Assembly (NCBI GenBank): GCA_033557835.1
Contig: JAWQRO010000207.1
Span: 1 to 48,772 of the forward strand
DNA: 48,772 bases
Reading direction: 5' to 3'
Source: Helochares maculicollis
Lineage: Eukaryota; Arthropoda; Insecta; Coleoptera; Hydrophilidae
The position numbers and the translations under genes were made by a program. The first letter of the stretch is position 1. Each line of letters begins with the position of its first letter. The notes beneath the pieces are model-generated. The model made no database searches, was not told the DNA's origin, and worked only from the letters and a program-made list of their open reading frames with translations. Shown one piece after another: positions 14,730 through 26,031 of the stretch.

Positions 14730-15270
14730 ACTTTAAGCATCAAGTAAAGGAACTTTTGAAACGGATCATCACTGGGTACGAGAAATAGGTTATCTACAAG
14801 AATGTTAGACGCAAGAACACAGCGTAAAAAAATTGCTTCAAGCACTTCAAAAATCAATAAATATAAATGATGTTTTCTGTTTGGCAAGATGTCAAGGTGG
14901 TTCGTTATATTTAGGCTTATGTTGGTCATCACATCGATCAATTCTGAAGCGTACTGTCATCAGCTGATGAAGCTGAATGATTCATTTAAACAGAAAAGCT
15001 CAAAATTAAAAGAACGTAACATATTTTGCCAAAATTCGCCGATAGATTTTAAAGCTTGGATGTGATGCATTATCACACTCAGGATGCTCTCCAGATCTGG
15101 CACCTCCATTTTCTTACTTGTTCCAGTATCTACAACATTTTTTGGAACGTTTACTTCAAATAAGGAGTTCAAAAATTACATGCGTAAGGTTTTTGCCAAC
15201 AATGAATAAACATTATATGAGAGCAGAATCATGCTACAGTGAGAGCACCAACGGATTCAGTATCAAAACG
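14730..15270 (+). pseudogene. Decayed mariner-family transposase relic
   Basis: Three forward frames together give the second half of a mariner transposase. The visible pieces are LLKRIITGYEK (the first catalytic motif, Asp changed to Tyr), VWQDVKVVRYI, then YCHQLMKLNDSFKQKS followed by KLKER at about 14950-15020, and PPFSYLFQYLQHFLER near 15100-15150. There are several stops and frameshifts, and the segment between YCHQL and PPFSY has lost the usual HDNARPH motif. No terminal inverted repeats or target duplication were found. The subgroup differs from the other mariners in this window. Short minus-strand open frames over this locus are incidental. Confidence 0.6.
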
Positions 15271-18200
15271 GACTTATAATATACATATAATATAATATAA
15301 TTCAATAAAGTATGTATATTTACTGTAATAAAATCATCTTTCAGTTTCTTAAAAAAACTACTTTGCAATCATCTTATTAATAGAGTACGTGAATTTAAAA
15401 TACGATGTATTCAGTTAATACTTGCATATCAAAAATACTCTTAGAAGACAAAATTTTAATACAATATCGTTATATTAGCATGAGCACACTGACTTTGTAA
15501 TAAGATACTGTGTTATACAAACTCAAAAAATAAATAGTTCTTCATAAAAATAAAATACATTAAGAATAAAAAGTGTTATCCAATGTGTCATATCGCTTTA
15601 ACTGAAATACTATTAATTATTGGATCTGCATTTGATACCATGTATTATTCCAGAGCAGCTAACACAAAATAAAGGCATTTTAAGCCTGTTTCGGTGGTTT
15701 CACTCGACATAAAACCTAGTAGTATTATGATTTCTGCGTAATTCATCCCTTTAACCGGCATTTGGTTTTATTTGCGGGCAAATAAAATGTGAAAATTATG
15801 ATAATGCTTGGTTTCACAAAGCCAAAAGTTATTAGTCGTTTCGTTGGTAGGGGATAAATGATAATAGCTGCAGGTGTTGTTTCGTTCAGATTCATATTGC
15901 TGATTTATTGCGTACCAATAATAAAAACAACAAAACCTTAAATTACTGAATATAATGGATTCTGGGTAAAATAATATAAATGCCCGGGAAAATGTTATTT
16001 ATCTTCAATTGTAAATGGCGGTTAATGTTTTCAGAACAAATAAACTCCTGAAATTTACGTCCTGTAAACAAAGTTTAGTTTTGACTAAAACCGTCAAATT
16101 GAAAAATGCCAATACTTTTATTAATGCAAATTGAAGTTTATTCAGTCTAAAATCATTTTATAAAACAATGAACGAAAAAGACTTTATGTAGGATTATCTA
16201 AATGCGGACGGCATTTCTCCACAAAATGTATCCAATAAATAGCAAGCCGGAGCGAGGTTTGTATAAGGTATTAAAAGCACGCTCCACATCTAAATGAACT
16301 ACGAAAGCCATTACACTAATAAATATAAAATGAAATTAAGACCTTCGAAAGAAATATGCAGTTGAGTATGCACACCTTAAACTCAATCTAACTTTCCGAG
16401 TAATTTCATGAAATAAGCCAGATTAATTAAAATTTCTCAAGTTAATCTGTTTTACAAGAAGAGTAAGCGCGCATTCGAGCACCTCTCCGGTAGCCTTCCT
16501 TACTTAAGCTCAAAGGAAGGCTGAATTTTCTCTCCTTCTGCCACAGTAAAGATATACACTTACTTATCAAATTTATATTTACTGCGACCATTCCCGAGGG
16601 CTTCTTAATTTTATTAATTCCAAAACCGCTAATTAACTCCCTACAACGAAATAATTTTAAATTTATGTGTTTAATTTATGTTGGAATTGCTTTTGAATAC
16701 GCCCTCTCTTTGAACTAGATTATCCTGGTAAAGAAACCTCTTTCCCTTTATCTTACATTCCATCATTATTTAAAATTCGGCCTTGGGGAGCGAAATTTAA
16801 CCGTAAAAACTCCAAGAGGTGTGTAAATATGGCACATTTATTTTTTGCCCTTTTTCCTCTGTCATGGCGCTGCACTTGCATTCAAATTACCTTAAATATT
16901 TTATATTTGCGATACGTTATTACGAAGTTTTTAGTTTTATTTAACTAAAACATTAGTAATATCCGCTTTGATTCTATCAGTTATTCATGTGTATTCAAAT
17001 TCAATCAATATTGAGTTTCAGAAATATTACTTACATTACGTTAACTTCAGTTTCTGTCAACGTCTGTGAAACATGAAATTTATGGCGCAGTATATAATAT
17101 CGCTCATTTAACATGAATGTCCGAGCTTGTAATTGCTTTTAGCTAAATTTGGTATTAATTGCGCAGATAATTTGTAGCATTGTACGAACAACTTGTGAAG
17201 ATATTTGTCCACATTTCCTCTAGGGGCAATACAGATAAAACACAATTAATTGTCTTTATACAATCTCATATAGTTTACAAAATATTAGACGTCTAGACAT
17301 TGTCTGTACTATTTCATACTATTAGTCGCTTTGGGCATCTCTGAACGTGATTTTTTATATACAATCCACTTTTGTCACATTCTACTTGTCTTATTCGATA
17401 TTAGGAAATTTGTATGCACAACGTGGAGTTGATAAATATTGTGAAAATAAATCAGATATAAAAAAAATCAAATGGCCCTATACGGATAAATGAAATTACC
17501 AGAGTGCACTCACCTATGAAGGAAGAAATTCTGCTCACAAAATAGAGTAAATAAAAATTCGACTTTGTCAACTCAAGAAATTCACATCATATTTTGCTCC
17601 TTTGATGTTATGTAATATATTAAATATCTCAGGAGCAACGGACATGTGTTTACTTCTGGTATTTTAGAATGCCTTTAATATTTCCTGATAAAATCTACGT
17701 TTGAAGAAAACCTTCTGCAACAGAAGGAAAGACGTATTCGAACAGGGTTTTCAACGTGATGTTCGTTTAACTTTTATAATATATATTTTTCACTTACATG
17801 GTTTGCTTTGCGAGAAACAAGTGTTTTTCTCTTATTATTCGCTAGAGTGCAATAGAATACTATATTTAAATTAGAAGTTGGGTGTGTAATATAAGGAAAT
17901 GTCACGCCCTTGGAGGAAGTTTTAGAAAAGTTTTAACAGGGTAGGCATGGAGTAAAAAATATGTCTATTCAGTTGATGCGGACGTGATTCAGTTGTGAAC
18001 GGAATCTAACTTTAGAAAAAGTTTGCCCCCATTTTAGCACTAATGTATTGAATTCAAGTATACACTTGAAGTTAATAGCAATACCTTCGTGCTCTCCTAT
18101 AAACCTTCACTAGAATTGAAAGTGAAAGTTTGTGACTTATTGTGTGGATTTGGGTTCTTTCCACTAAAACTTTTCGAAAATTTGTAAACATACAAGAAAT

Positions 18201-18867
18201 TTACTTATACTTTATCCGTATCATATGTCATTCTGAGCAAATATACTCTTGTTACTCGCTCTAATTTCATTTAATTGTGAAGTACTTAGTCGTCCAAGAT
18301 GAGTACTAAAAGATGATGTGGTAAAAAAATTGCCAGAGAAAATTATTGGTAAAATGTCGTATCGACTTAGTTTTGTTCATATTAAAGTGGCTTTCAGTGG
18401 ATTTTACGCTTTCATTAAAATATATTATTTTCAATTATTGTTTCTGTTTCAAGGTATCAAGTTTAAGAAGGTTTAACACTCATCTGGCTTACCTGGAAGA
18501 ATGTTGACTTGAAAGTAGATCACACGATTGTGCATTTATAAATGGATTTGTTCAGTCACAGACTACGATATTGACATAATTATTTGTTGAAATTATTCCG
18601 ACGTAAAAATCGAGTTGTTTTCTAAAGATAACTAATCTTTTTATGTTTTTGATATCAACAAGAAATATTATCAGCCATTTCAATAAGCTCTGATGCTCTT
18701 TCAGTTTCCTCAATTACAATATTTAAATATAATTATACAATAAGAAACTTGGACTGCTGTAGTTTAAAATAACTATAGTTGTGATTTTAACTTATTGATT
18801 TTTCATTAAATAACTTCTACATCTCGATCATTTACAATAAAAGAAATACCAATAAAAGTTACTGGAT
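15271..18867. other. AT-rich DNA without recognisable genes
   Basis: No conserved open frame. A 10-bp perfect hairpin is present at 16492-16522 (see separate entry). Nothing else interpretable was seen. Confidence 0.6.
16492..16522. repeat. Perfect 10-bp hairpin
   Basis: AGCCTTCCTT (16492-16501) is followed after 11 nt by its exact reverse complement AAGGAAGGCT (16513-16522). It sits in a locally GC-richer patch (about 16460-16560). There is no sign of a longer precursor stem beyond the 10 bp, so a microRNA call is not supported. Confidence 0.6.
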
Positions 18868-19565
18868 TGTGGAGACTACCCCCAACAAAATCTGACGAGT
18901 TTCTTAATAATGTGGGTGCTGTGCTGCTTCATGTAAATAGTGATATTAATGTATTTGTAGGCGAAGTAAATTTAGATTTGAAGAAGAACGGCATTTGTGT
19001 TGGCAAGTATCGTGATCCATTGGCTATTCTTTGATTTACGTCAAAAAAAATAAGCCAACGAGATTAAATGGTGGACGAAGTTGCATAAACCACACTTTTG
19101 TAACAGGTAGTCTGTGATAAATAAATAAAAATGAGCTACTTGTTCTTAGCTCGGATGTTACAGATCATTTTCTGATTGCCTTCTGATGCCTTACTCCAGA
19201 ACTAGCTCAACCCTGATACACCTAAATTTAAAAAAGCCTCTTGTCTATGAATAACTATTACGTTAATTGGAAAATTGACATGATGTAAGGAGACCGCAAT
19301 AGAGCGATACAATTTTTTAATTAATTTTCAAGAACTACATTGACAAATCCACAAGCAAGTTAAAAAATACGAATCAAAAAGAAAGGAAACCATGGGCTCA
19401 CTCAGAAACTAAAACCGCGACAAATGCGATGTCAAGTGAGTACAAAGCCTACCGCAAATAAATTAATATATAAATGAATACTGTAAAAAGTTAATTAGAA
19501 GGCAACACAATGATTGCTGAAACACAGGGAATGTTCTCCAAGGAATGGTTGGGAAAAATGGAAGA
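18868..19565 (+). pseudogene. Non-LTR retrotransposon (LINE) relic, endonuclease part
   Basis: Forward frames give pieces of an apurinic-type endonuclease domain. They are WRLPPTKSDEFLNN, then VFVGEVNLDL (the conserved GDxNxD motif, Asp changed to Glu), then NKPTRLNGGRSCINHTFVT (family pattern PTR...CIDHIF, with Asp changed to Asn), then LVLSSDVTDHFLI (family pattern SDHxPI). Downstream pieces such as KPWAH and SSEYKAYRK (about 19390-19460) fit the linker before the reverse transcriptase. The reverse transcriptase itself is absent. Stops and frameshifts are frequent, so this is an old 5' and 3' truncated copy. The clade (CR1, RTE or Jockey-like) cannot be settled from this. Confidence 0.65.
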
Positions 19566-19837
19566 CTGATGGCATTGCTTCTCATCAGAGAGTAATACAA
19601 AGTCTAGCCATAAATACCGTCCATCAGACGATACGAAAAATTCTACGTTGTTCATAAAATTTTCAGATCGATAAGAAAAGACGTAGGTGCTAGCCTAGTT
19701 ATTTTTGTTATATTGGTACATCCTTCATATGCAGGTATGTGAAGTTTCATTTCAATCTATCAATTTATTCTTTGTTCACAAGCCATTTAGAATCGACAAG
19801 CAACAGTATTTTGTTACAATTAATTAAGTATCCTGCA

Positions 19838-20187
19838 ATGATTGAATTTATATTTTTGGAAGGTTTAAAAGCAAAGGAAATTTGTGAACAAATGTTGAAA
19901 GTGTGAAACGATTCGTACAGTAGACGGATGGGTTGCTGAATTAAAACGTGTTCGTACAAGCCTAGAAAACGATCCACGAAAAGGACATTCAAAAACAACA
20001 ACAACACCAGAAATCTCATACAAAGTACAAGATATCGTATTAGACAATCATCGAGTGACTAAAAGTGATTTTCTATAAGCCCTAGGCATCTTATTGGGCA
20101 GTGAAAGAAATATTTTAACCGAAGTATTGAGTTTCAGAAAGCTGTGGCACAATAGGTGCCGCATACGCTAACAATGGAACAAAAATA
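19838..20187 (+). pseudogene. Older mariner relic, left part
   Basis: ATG at 19838 begins MIEFIFLEGLKAKEICEQ, followed by the DNA-binding half: VDGWVAELKRVRTSLENDPR, then PEISYKVQDIVLDNHRVT. It has at least two stops and frame changes. The reading frame near the right end (PHTLTMEQK) runs straight into the copy B insertion. The same protein continues at 21315, so this relic was split by the later insertion at 20188-21312. The lineage is related to, but distinct from, the 6130-6905 relic. Confidence 0.75.
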
Positions 20188-21312
20188 TTAGGGGGACCGG
20201 AAAGTAATGTCGTTTCTGCACATGTCGATATTTGATTGTCATTTGGTAGCTCATTACGTACTTGGAAGGCGTGTCAAAGAGATTTTTAGGTTATTGTATC
20301 CTATTTGCTTCTGGATAATTAAGTATTAAACTTTTTTGCAATTTGGGGTGAAATGGCCAGCCAAATACCAGAGGAGCATAAACGGCATTGTATGTCTTTT
20401 GAGTTTGGCAAGGGTAATACCGCAGCTGCTGCGACTAAAAACATTTGCGATGTTTATCCAAGCGCATAGGACATTCAAACATGCCAAAGATAGTTCTCCA
20501 AATTCAGATCAGGCAATTTAATCTCTCGGACGCCCATCGATCAGGAAGACCGATAACATTAGATAACGACGTGCTAAGGACACAAATGGAAGCAAATCCA
20601 TGTCAAACAATTGAGGAACTTTCAAACAGCCTTAACCAACCTTGGTCAACCAGCCAAGAACATTTGCCGCAGATTGGAAAAATAAGCAGAGCTGGTATTT
20701 GGGTCCCCCATAATCTATCCGAACAGAATAAAGCCAACGGGTCCATCATATGCAGCGTACTGCTTGAACGTCATCGTACAGAACCGTTTTTTGATCGCTT
20801 GATCACTGGAGACGAAAAACGAGTCTTGTACGACAATCCGAAACGCAAAAGGCAGTGGCTCAGCCGAAATGAATTACCACGAACTACTGCAAAGCCGAGT
20901 TTACACCCCAAAAAGGCACTTCTGTGTGTTTGATGGAATACACGCGGAGTTGTTGACTTTGAAGTGTTAAAACCTGGACAAGGAAAAGGAATTATTCTGC
21001 AGCATGACAATGCAAGACCGCACTGTTCAAAACGGACCTTAGACAAAATTAACGAATTGGGGTGGTAGGTACTGCCTCACCTACCATAGTTGCCCGATAT
21101 TGCACCCTCGAATTACCATTTATTCCGATCACTGCAACATTGTCTTAGTGGCAAAAAATTAGAAAATATTGATGATGTCCAAAATGCTACTTCGACATAT
21201 TTTACAGAAAAACCGATTGATTTTTACCGCTCCGGCATTGAAAATTTGTATACTAGATGGCAAAAGTGTGAATTTAACTTATATAAACGACATTACTTTC
21301 CTGTCCTCCTAA
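20188..21312 (+). mobile_element. Mariner element, copy B, nested in an older mariner
   Basis: The element is 1125 bp with TTAGGGGGACCGGAAAGTAA at the left and an inverted copy with three differences in the first 20 bases at the right (TTAGGAGGACAGGAAAGTAA in reverse). TA duplications lie at 20186-20187 and 21313-21314. It shares its ends and most of its sequence with copy A at 7044-7805, but carries different internal deletions. It lies inside an older mariner relic that resumes on both sides. Confidence 0.93.
20353..21267 (+). pseudogene. Mariner transposase pseudogene (copy B)
   Basis: Starts at ATG 20353 (MASQIPEEHKRHC). The frame is broken by a TAG where copy A has Leu-Asp (PSA*DIQ), by a frameshift just before the FDLSDAHRSGRP region, by TGA in place of a Trp codon at about 20932, and by TAG at about 21066. 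All three catalytic positions remain visible: LITGDEKR (the following Trp is Arg), ILQHDNARPH and LPDIAPS. A deletion after LKPGQ removes about 28 residues that the family usually has, and the end is truncated right after TRWQK, skipping the last codons present in copy A. The copy is non-functional. Comparison with copy A shows the two arose by independent deletions. Confidence 0.88.
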
Positions 21313-21314
21313 TA

Positions 21315-21870
21315 CATTCGAAAGAGACTTTCTCAGCAACATATAAACTGTTTTCGAAAGGGTAAAGTAGATTTTGTGCATGGATTAATCACTATGGATG
21401 AGACTTGTGACAATCACTATGATCTTGACTCAAAAACAGAGTTTAAAGAGTGGTGTGGACCTGGTTCTTCGGCTCTAAAACCGCTAAAACAATAAATTCT
21501 GAATATTATTGTAACCTTTTAGGCCAGTCGAAGAAAAATTTTGTAAAAAATTAATCCTTTTTCATGAGAACAATTCACTGTGTCACAAGAGCATTTTGAT
21601 AATGCTGAAACTCCATGAATTAAAATGAATTGTTAGAACATCCACCGTATTCACTAGCGACTTTCATCTGTCCCCAGGTCTAAAAAATCAATGCGTGGAA
21701 AGCGTTTTTCATCAAATTATGAGGTCATAACAGATGTGGAACGGTATTTTGCAACCCCTCCAGATTCTCACCTCAAGGATGGAACTCATAAATTGAAATC
21801 TCGTTGGAGCAAGTGAATTGATGTTCAGAAAGACTGAGTAATAAAGTGAATTTCACATCAAAAAAGTTTG
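21315..21870 (+). pseudogene. Older mariner relic, right part
   Basis: This continues the relic of 19838-20187 after the copy B insertion: RKRLSQQH, then VDFVHGLITMDETCDNH (first catalytic Asp retained in MDET), FKEWCGPGSSA, a degraded middle, MRGKRFSSNYEVITDVERYF and finally LKSRWSKCIDVQKD. Several stops and frameshifts occur. If copy B and one TA are removed, the frame reads without a break through the junction (TMEQK joined to YIRKR). No clear inverted repeats were found for this older element. Confidence 0.75.
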
Positions 21871-24800
21871 TTTTTCAACAACAACCGTAAAAATTATTGG
21901 ACAAGCTAGTATAATTTTATAGAAATATGTATTTTTCCATATCCAATAATATTACAATTGTAAAAAACATGTATTGGTATTGAGAACATAATTTAATGTT
22001 TATAAGACCAAAATTTCATCTTGGCCACTCACTACATTCCACCAGCGTGCACTGTTCAATTGTCCTAATGCTATTTTATGAAGCAATTTATATTTAGCAA
22101 AAAATAAAATCAAATTCCTCTACGTAAATTCATGTTGGTAATAGGTATTTACATCAAAATGAGTCTACGGAACAACAGGATTTAGTGAGAAAAACCATGA
22201 GAGTTCTCTAGGCATTCCGAAAATATTGTAGTAAAAGTTTCCATGTTCAATATACCGTCATATAAAATTGTTTTTAGCTAAAACTTGTTTTAAGCTTCCG
22301 ACAGCAATTTGCAAAACTTTGTCATTATTGATTGAATTAATTATATGTTGGAAATATTTGAGTAAAAGTTCTAACCAACTCACAAGAGTTAATTACTGAA
22401 ACTAATTAGCAAACTAAAGTTACAATTAAAGTGAATAAATTAAAACGAAATTATGTTGCCAGTCAAAAGGCTAATACATACGTGCTGCGAAATGTATTTT
22501 AAAAATTAAAAGGCATGCCAAAGCTGCTTTGTTGGCTTAATGTACGTATAAACATGCGGTGGATAAAATCAACTCTAACAAAAAGTAGCTACTTCAATTA
22601 CAAAATTAAGTTTGCTTTTTATCCCTTTAATGCCACTAACAATATTTATGATTAGCTGTTAATGCGGAACTATACGGGTTACTTAAACTACTTGTAAATA
22701 AAATTGCTTTTCAAAGTAGTATTATATATCTCGAACGATAATTATTGTTGACAATTCAGGAATTGTAGTTAATGCCGCAATTTATAAACGCAATGCACTG
22801 ACAAAGTTTTAATAAAATTTCCTATTGTGTATAATTTTCTACTGATAGAGTTTTTATTTTTCCCTAGACGACTGTTCCTTTCCCCCCAATATGAATTTTT
22901 AAGCAGTTTATTGAGCTGTTCAAAGCAGAACTCATTTTATTGTACTGACGTCCTCGTTCCCCCAGATATATTAAGTTTAAAAATTATATTTGTTTGTTTT
23001 ATTGTACAAAGTTTAAGTTTTCATGTCTCCTGCTATATATTTGCTAATGCAGACTTTACACAATAATTGAGCTAAACAGTAGCAAACACAAAAACATGAT
23101 TCCTTATTCAAAGCGTAGTTTCGACAAAAATCCAACAATTCATATATATTTCCAAATAAAACCATCATAGTTTGATTAAAGAACAAATAAAATTTTTATG
23201 CTTAAACGAAATTGCGTATAACAGGAAAAATGTATCATTCCGGTAAAAAGGATATCCAATCAAAGGATTCCTGCGTATAAAAGAAAAACCTGTACACATC
23301 GCTGCGTTTTTTTCTAAAAAGATTTCGGTTTGATAAAATTGATAGTCTTTTAAAAGAATAGATAAAGCCGCATATGCCAATAAAACACTCCAATACCAAT
23401 AATAGTAGGGCGCTGCATATAAAGTTCCATCAATCTGAGTGAACACTTTGAATTTGGATTGTATAAAAATCCCGATTTTTCAATAGTGCTCCTGGGAGAT
23501 AAATCCAGAAAAAAGGCGGGAAATCATTTTCACGCCAATGTTGCAGATTTGACGCTCTTCAACAAGGGAAGTCACTTATCTATCATATTCTTAACACTAG
23601 AATAAAAACTGGGGGTTTCGCGTTTACAAAAAATATACATCTATAAATCATCTCCGTTATATTATGGTACAGTGTAATAGATGTACGCATGCACATAACA
23701 TTTTTCTATTAAAAATGACAAACTTTATGAAATAAATCACTATTAGTTGACGTGTCATTGATGCACTTCATAATGTGAAAAAATAATGATTTATGTTTAA
23801 GCGTTAATGTATTAAAATAACGATTTATCAGCCTTTTAACGTTTCAAAAACCGTTTGAACTATCGCCTATTTTTTCATCTTGCCGCATATTCACTTTCCT
23901 TCAAGTGTAGGACCCCAAGAAAAACATAATTAATTTATCTCCGAAGGAGAAACTTTAAAGCTAAAGAAGAAATTTCAAGCTGAGGGGATGATGAATTTTT
24001 TAACTTCTGTTTGTATTTACTTTAACAATTAATCCTAAAAGTTTAAGCTTAAGAAATTCTATAAATCCAAGAAATCAAAGTAAACTTGATGAAACATAAA
24101 TTGATAAATTTAATTATGTCATGGCTTTGAATAAAAGGGGGATTGTGAAGTTTCTTTAGAGTTACTAATAAAATATTAATTCACTTTAATAAAAAATAGC
24201 TTTTTCAAGGGGAGTACACCTTCAAATGCCCTTCTCACCAATGTCTTTTTCCTCGGCTTCTGCAAGTACATCCTTTAATCATATTTGCAAGGATAATTTA
24301 ATTTTTCACTTCTAAGCAATGTTGGAAAACTTTGCTTTCAGAAAGTTAGGCGCCCGTTCTGTACATACAAGTGAAAATAATCTTATTGAGATACTTTGCA
24401 CCTTAATTCCAGTTACGCTTCATGTAATGAGCCCATAATTTACTACAATTGTTACTGGAGAGCAAGTACGTAAAAGGAATGTGAGGATCTTTCGCTCGGT
24501 GAAAACAATTAAATCCTTGAAGTTACAGGTTTTTACTTTATATTAAGATGATATTTTTGAGAAATGTCATTTGTTTCCGCTTGAGTATAGAAAGTTATGT
24601 AAACAGTATTGTTATTTATGTCATTAGTATATACGTGTTTAAGATTTTGTTTTTTGTGTTCGTATTACAATAGGAAGTATAGTAAAGAGAGGATAAAGCG
24701 ATCATGGAATAATTGTACCTCGGAATTCTGGTGAGTTTCCACGTTTTGTGTTTATGTAAACACGATAGTGGTCGGATCGATTGAGATGGAGCAATGTTAT

Positions 24801-26031
24801 TTGGTATAAAGAGCGTAGATCTGTATCAATTTTTGGAATATGCATAACTTTGGCATGATCGACGCACTGGAAGTGCTAAATTTTTAATTTTGAAAATTTC
24901 GTATTAAGGGAAACTAAAAATTACAAACGTTGCATATGGGCTAAATAGTGTAAAACTTGCACCCACAAGTATTTTAGGTAAATCCGAAAACTTGTAATGG
25001 AGTGATATTTTTAGATCCTGGTTCTTGTATTCTTTTAAATTTTATAACGTTTATATAATAAGAAAATCAAATTACATGCAAGGATTGAATATGCTTCGCT
25101 CATTCGGGATTCGCTCGCTCATCCGTCGCGGAGGGATTAAAGAATAAACACATCTAAAAATATATCTTCGAACAAATTATGAAAACATAAAGTCATAGCA
25201 GCGTTCAGTTCTCAGTTTTTAAGCGTGTTGATTCTTTCATCCATCTCTGCTCCGTGTAATCGATATTAAAGCGTCTTCATTTTGTCACTAATCTGGCATC
25301 TCATGCTCATATTTGGATGATTTTATTTTATAGTCTCAGAATTATGATCCTGTAGTGTTGATGTTTTGATAACAATATTAACAATATTTCCTCTTAGGTC
25401 CTTGATTCTTATTCTGTTTTGTATGTACCCGGAAGATCCTATAGTTTTAAATTATTTACTTTTAATTTGGATGTTTAGTCTTGAATTTTTGTTTCTTTGT
25501 TGTGCGAATTTTGTGTATAAATAAAAATGAATAAAATTAATACTTTACCCTAAATCCTAAATTGAAACCCTGTATTGAGTTTTAATCAACTGATCATGGT
25601 TTTTTGGTAGTAAATTTTAAAATTTGTAAACTTGGTCCTTCTATTCTCTTAGCTTGACCCATCAGTTATGATATAACCTTGAGTTATCAAAATTTATACA
25701 TTGAAACTTTAAACGTAACAGGCTGAGCTCTTTATTGATCCTATTAAAAAGATATCTTTCACTATTTCGTCTTGAATTATTGGCTTTTATTCAGAATTTT
25801 AGTATTCATGGTATCTTTACTGTTGTTTCCTGAATTTTTATTCTATAGTTTTGAATAAATTAAATACTGTATTTTGCATTTTGAATTCTAACAATCTGCA
25901 ATTCCTACTTTTTAACCTTAAGAATGGGATAATAGATATTGTTCATCATCGGATTTAAAAGTAATTTTGAAATTTTAACTTTGTTCCTGATTCTGATAAC
26001 TTAGATGGTTTGTCCTGAATCTTTCAAATTA
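21871..26031. other. AT-rich DNA without recognisable genes
   Basis: No convincing coding region; the longest open frames (about 80-93 codons, at 22827-23066 and 23165-23446) are hydrophobic low-complexity translations of AT-rich DNA. A GC-richer patch at 25085-25140 (TTCGCTCATTCGGGATTCGC and similar) interrupts the AT background. From about 25010 to 26000 the plus strand is T-rich, with loosely recurring TCCTxxATTxTxATTCT-like words; it may be a degenerate tandem repeat. Confidence 0.5.

Noticed and set aside
14479..15172. Three consecutive minus-strand open frames that might suggest a gene
   Set aside because: The plus strand here reads as a decayed mariner transposase, and the minus-strand translations are low-complexity.
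23165..23446. Hydrophobic 93-codon minus-strand frame, considered as a small membrane protein
   Set aside because: Composition follows from AT-rich DNA; no family resemblance or gene context.
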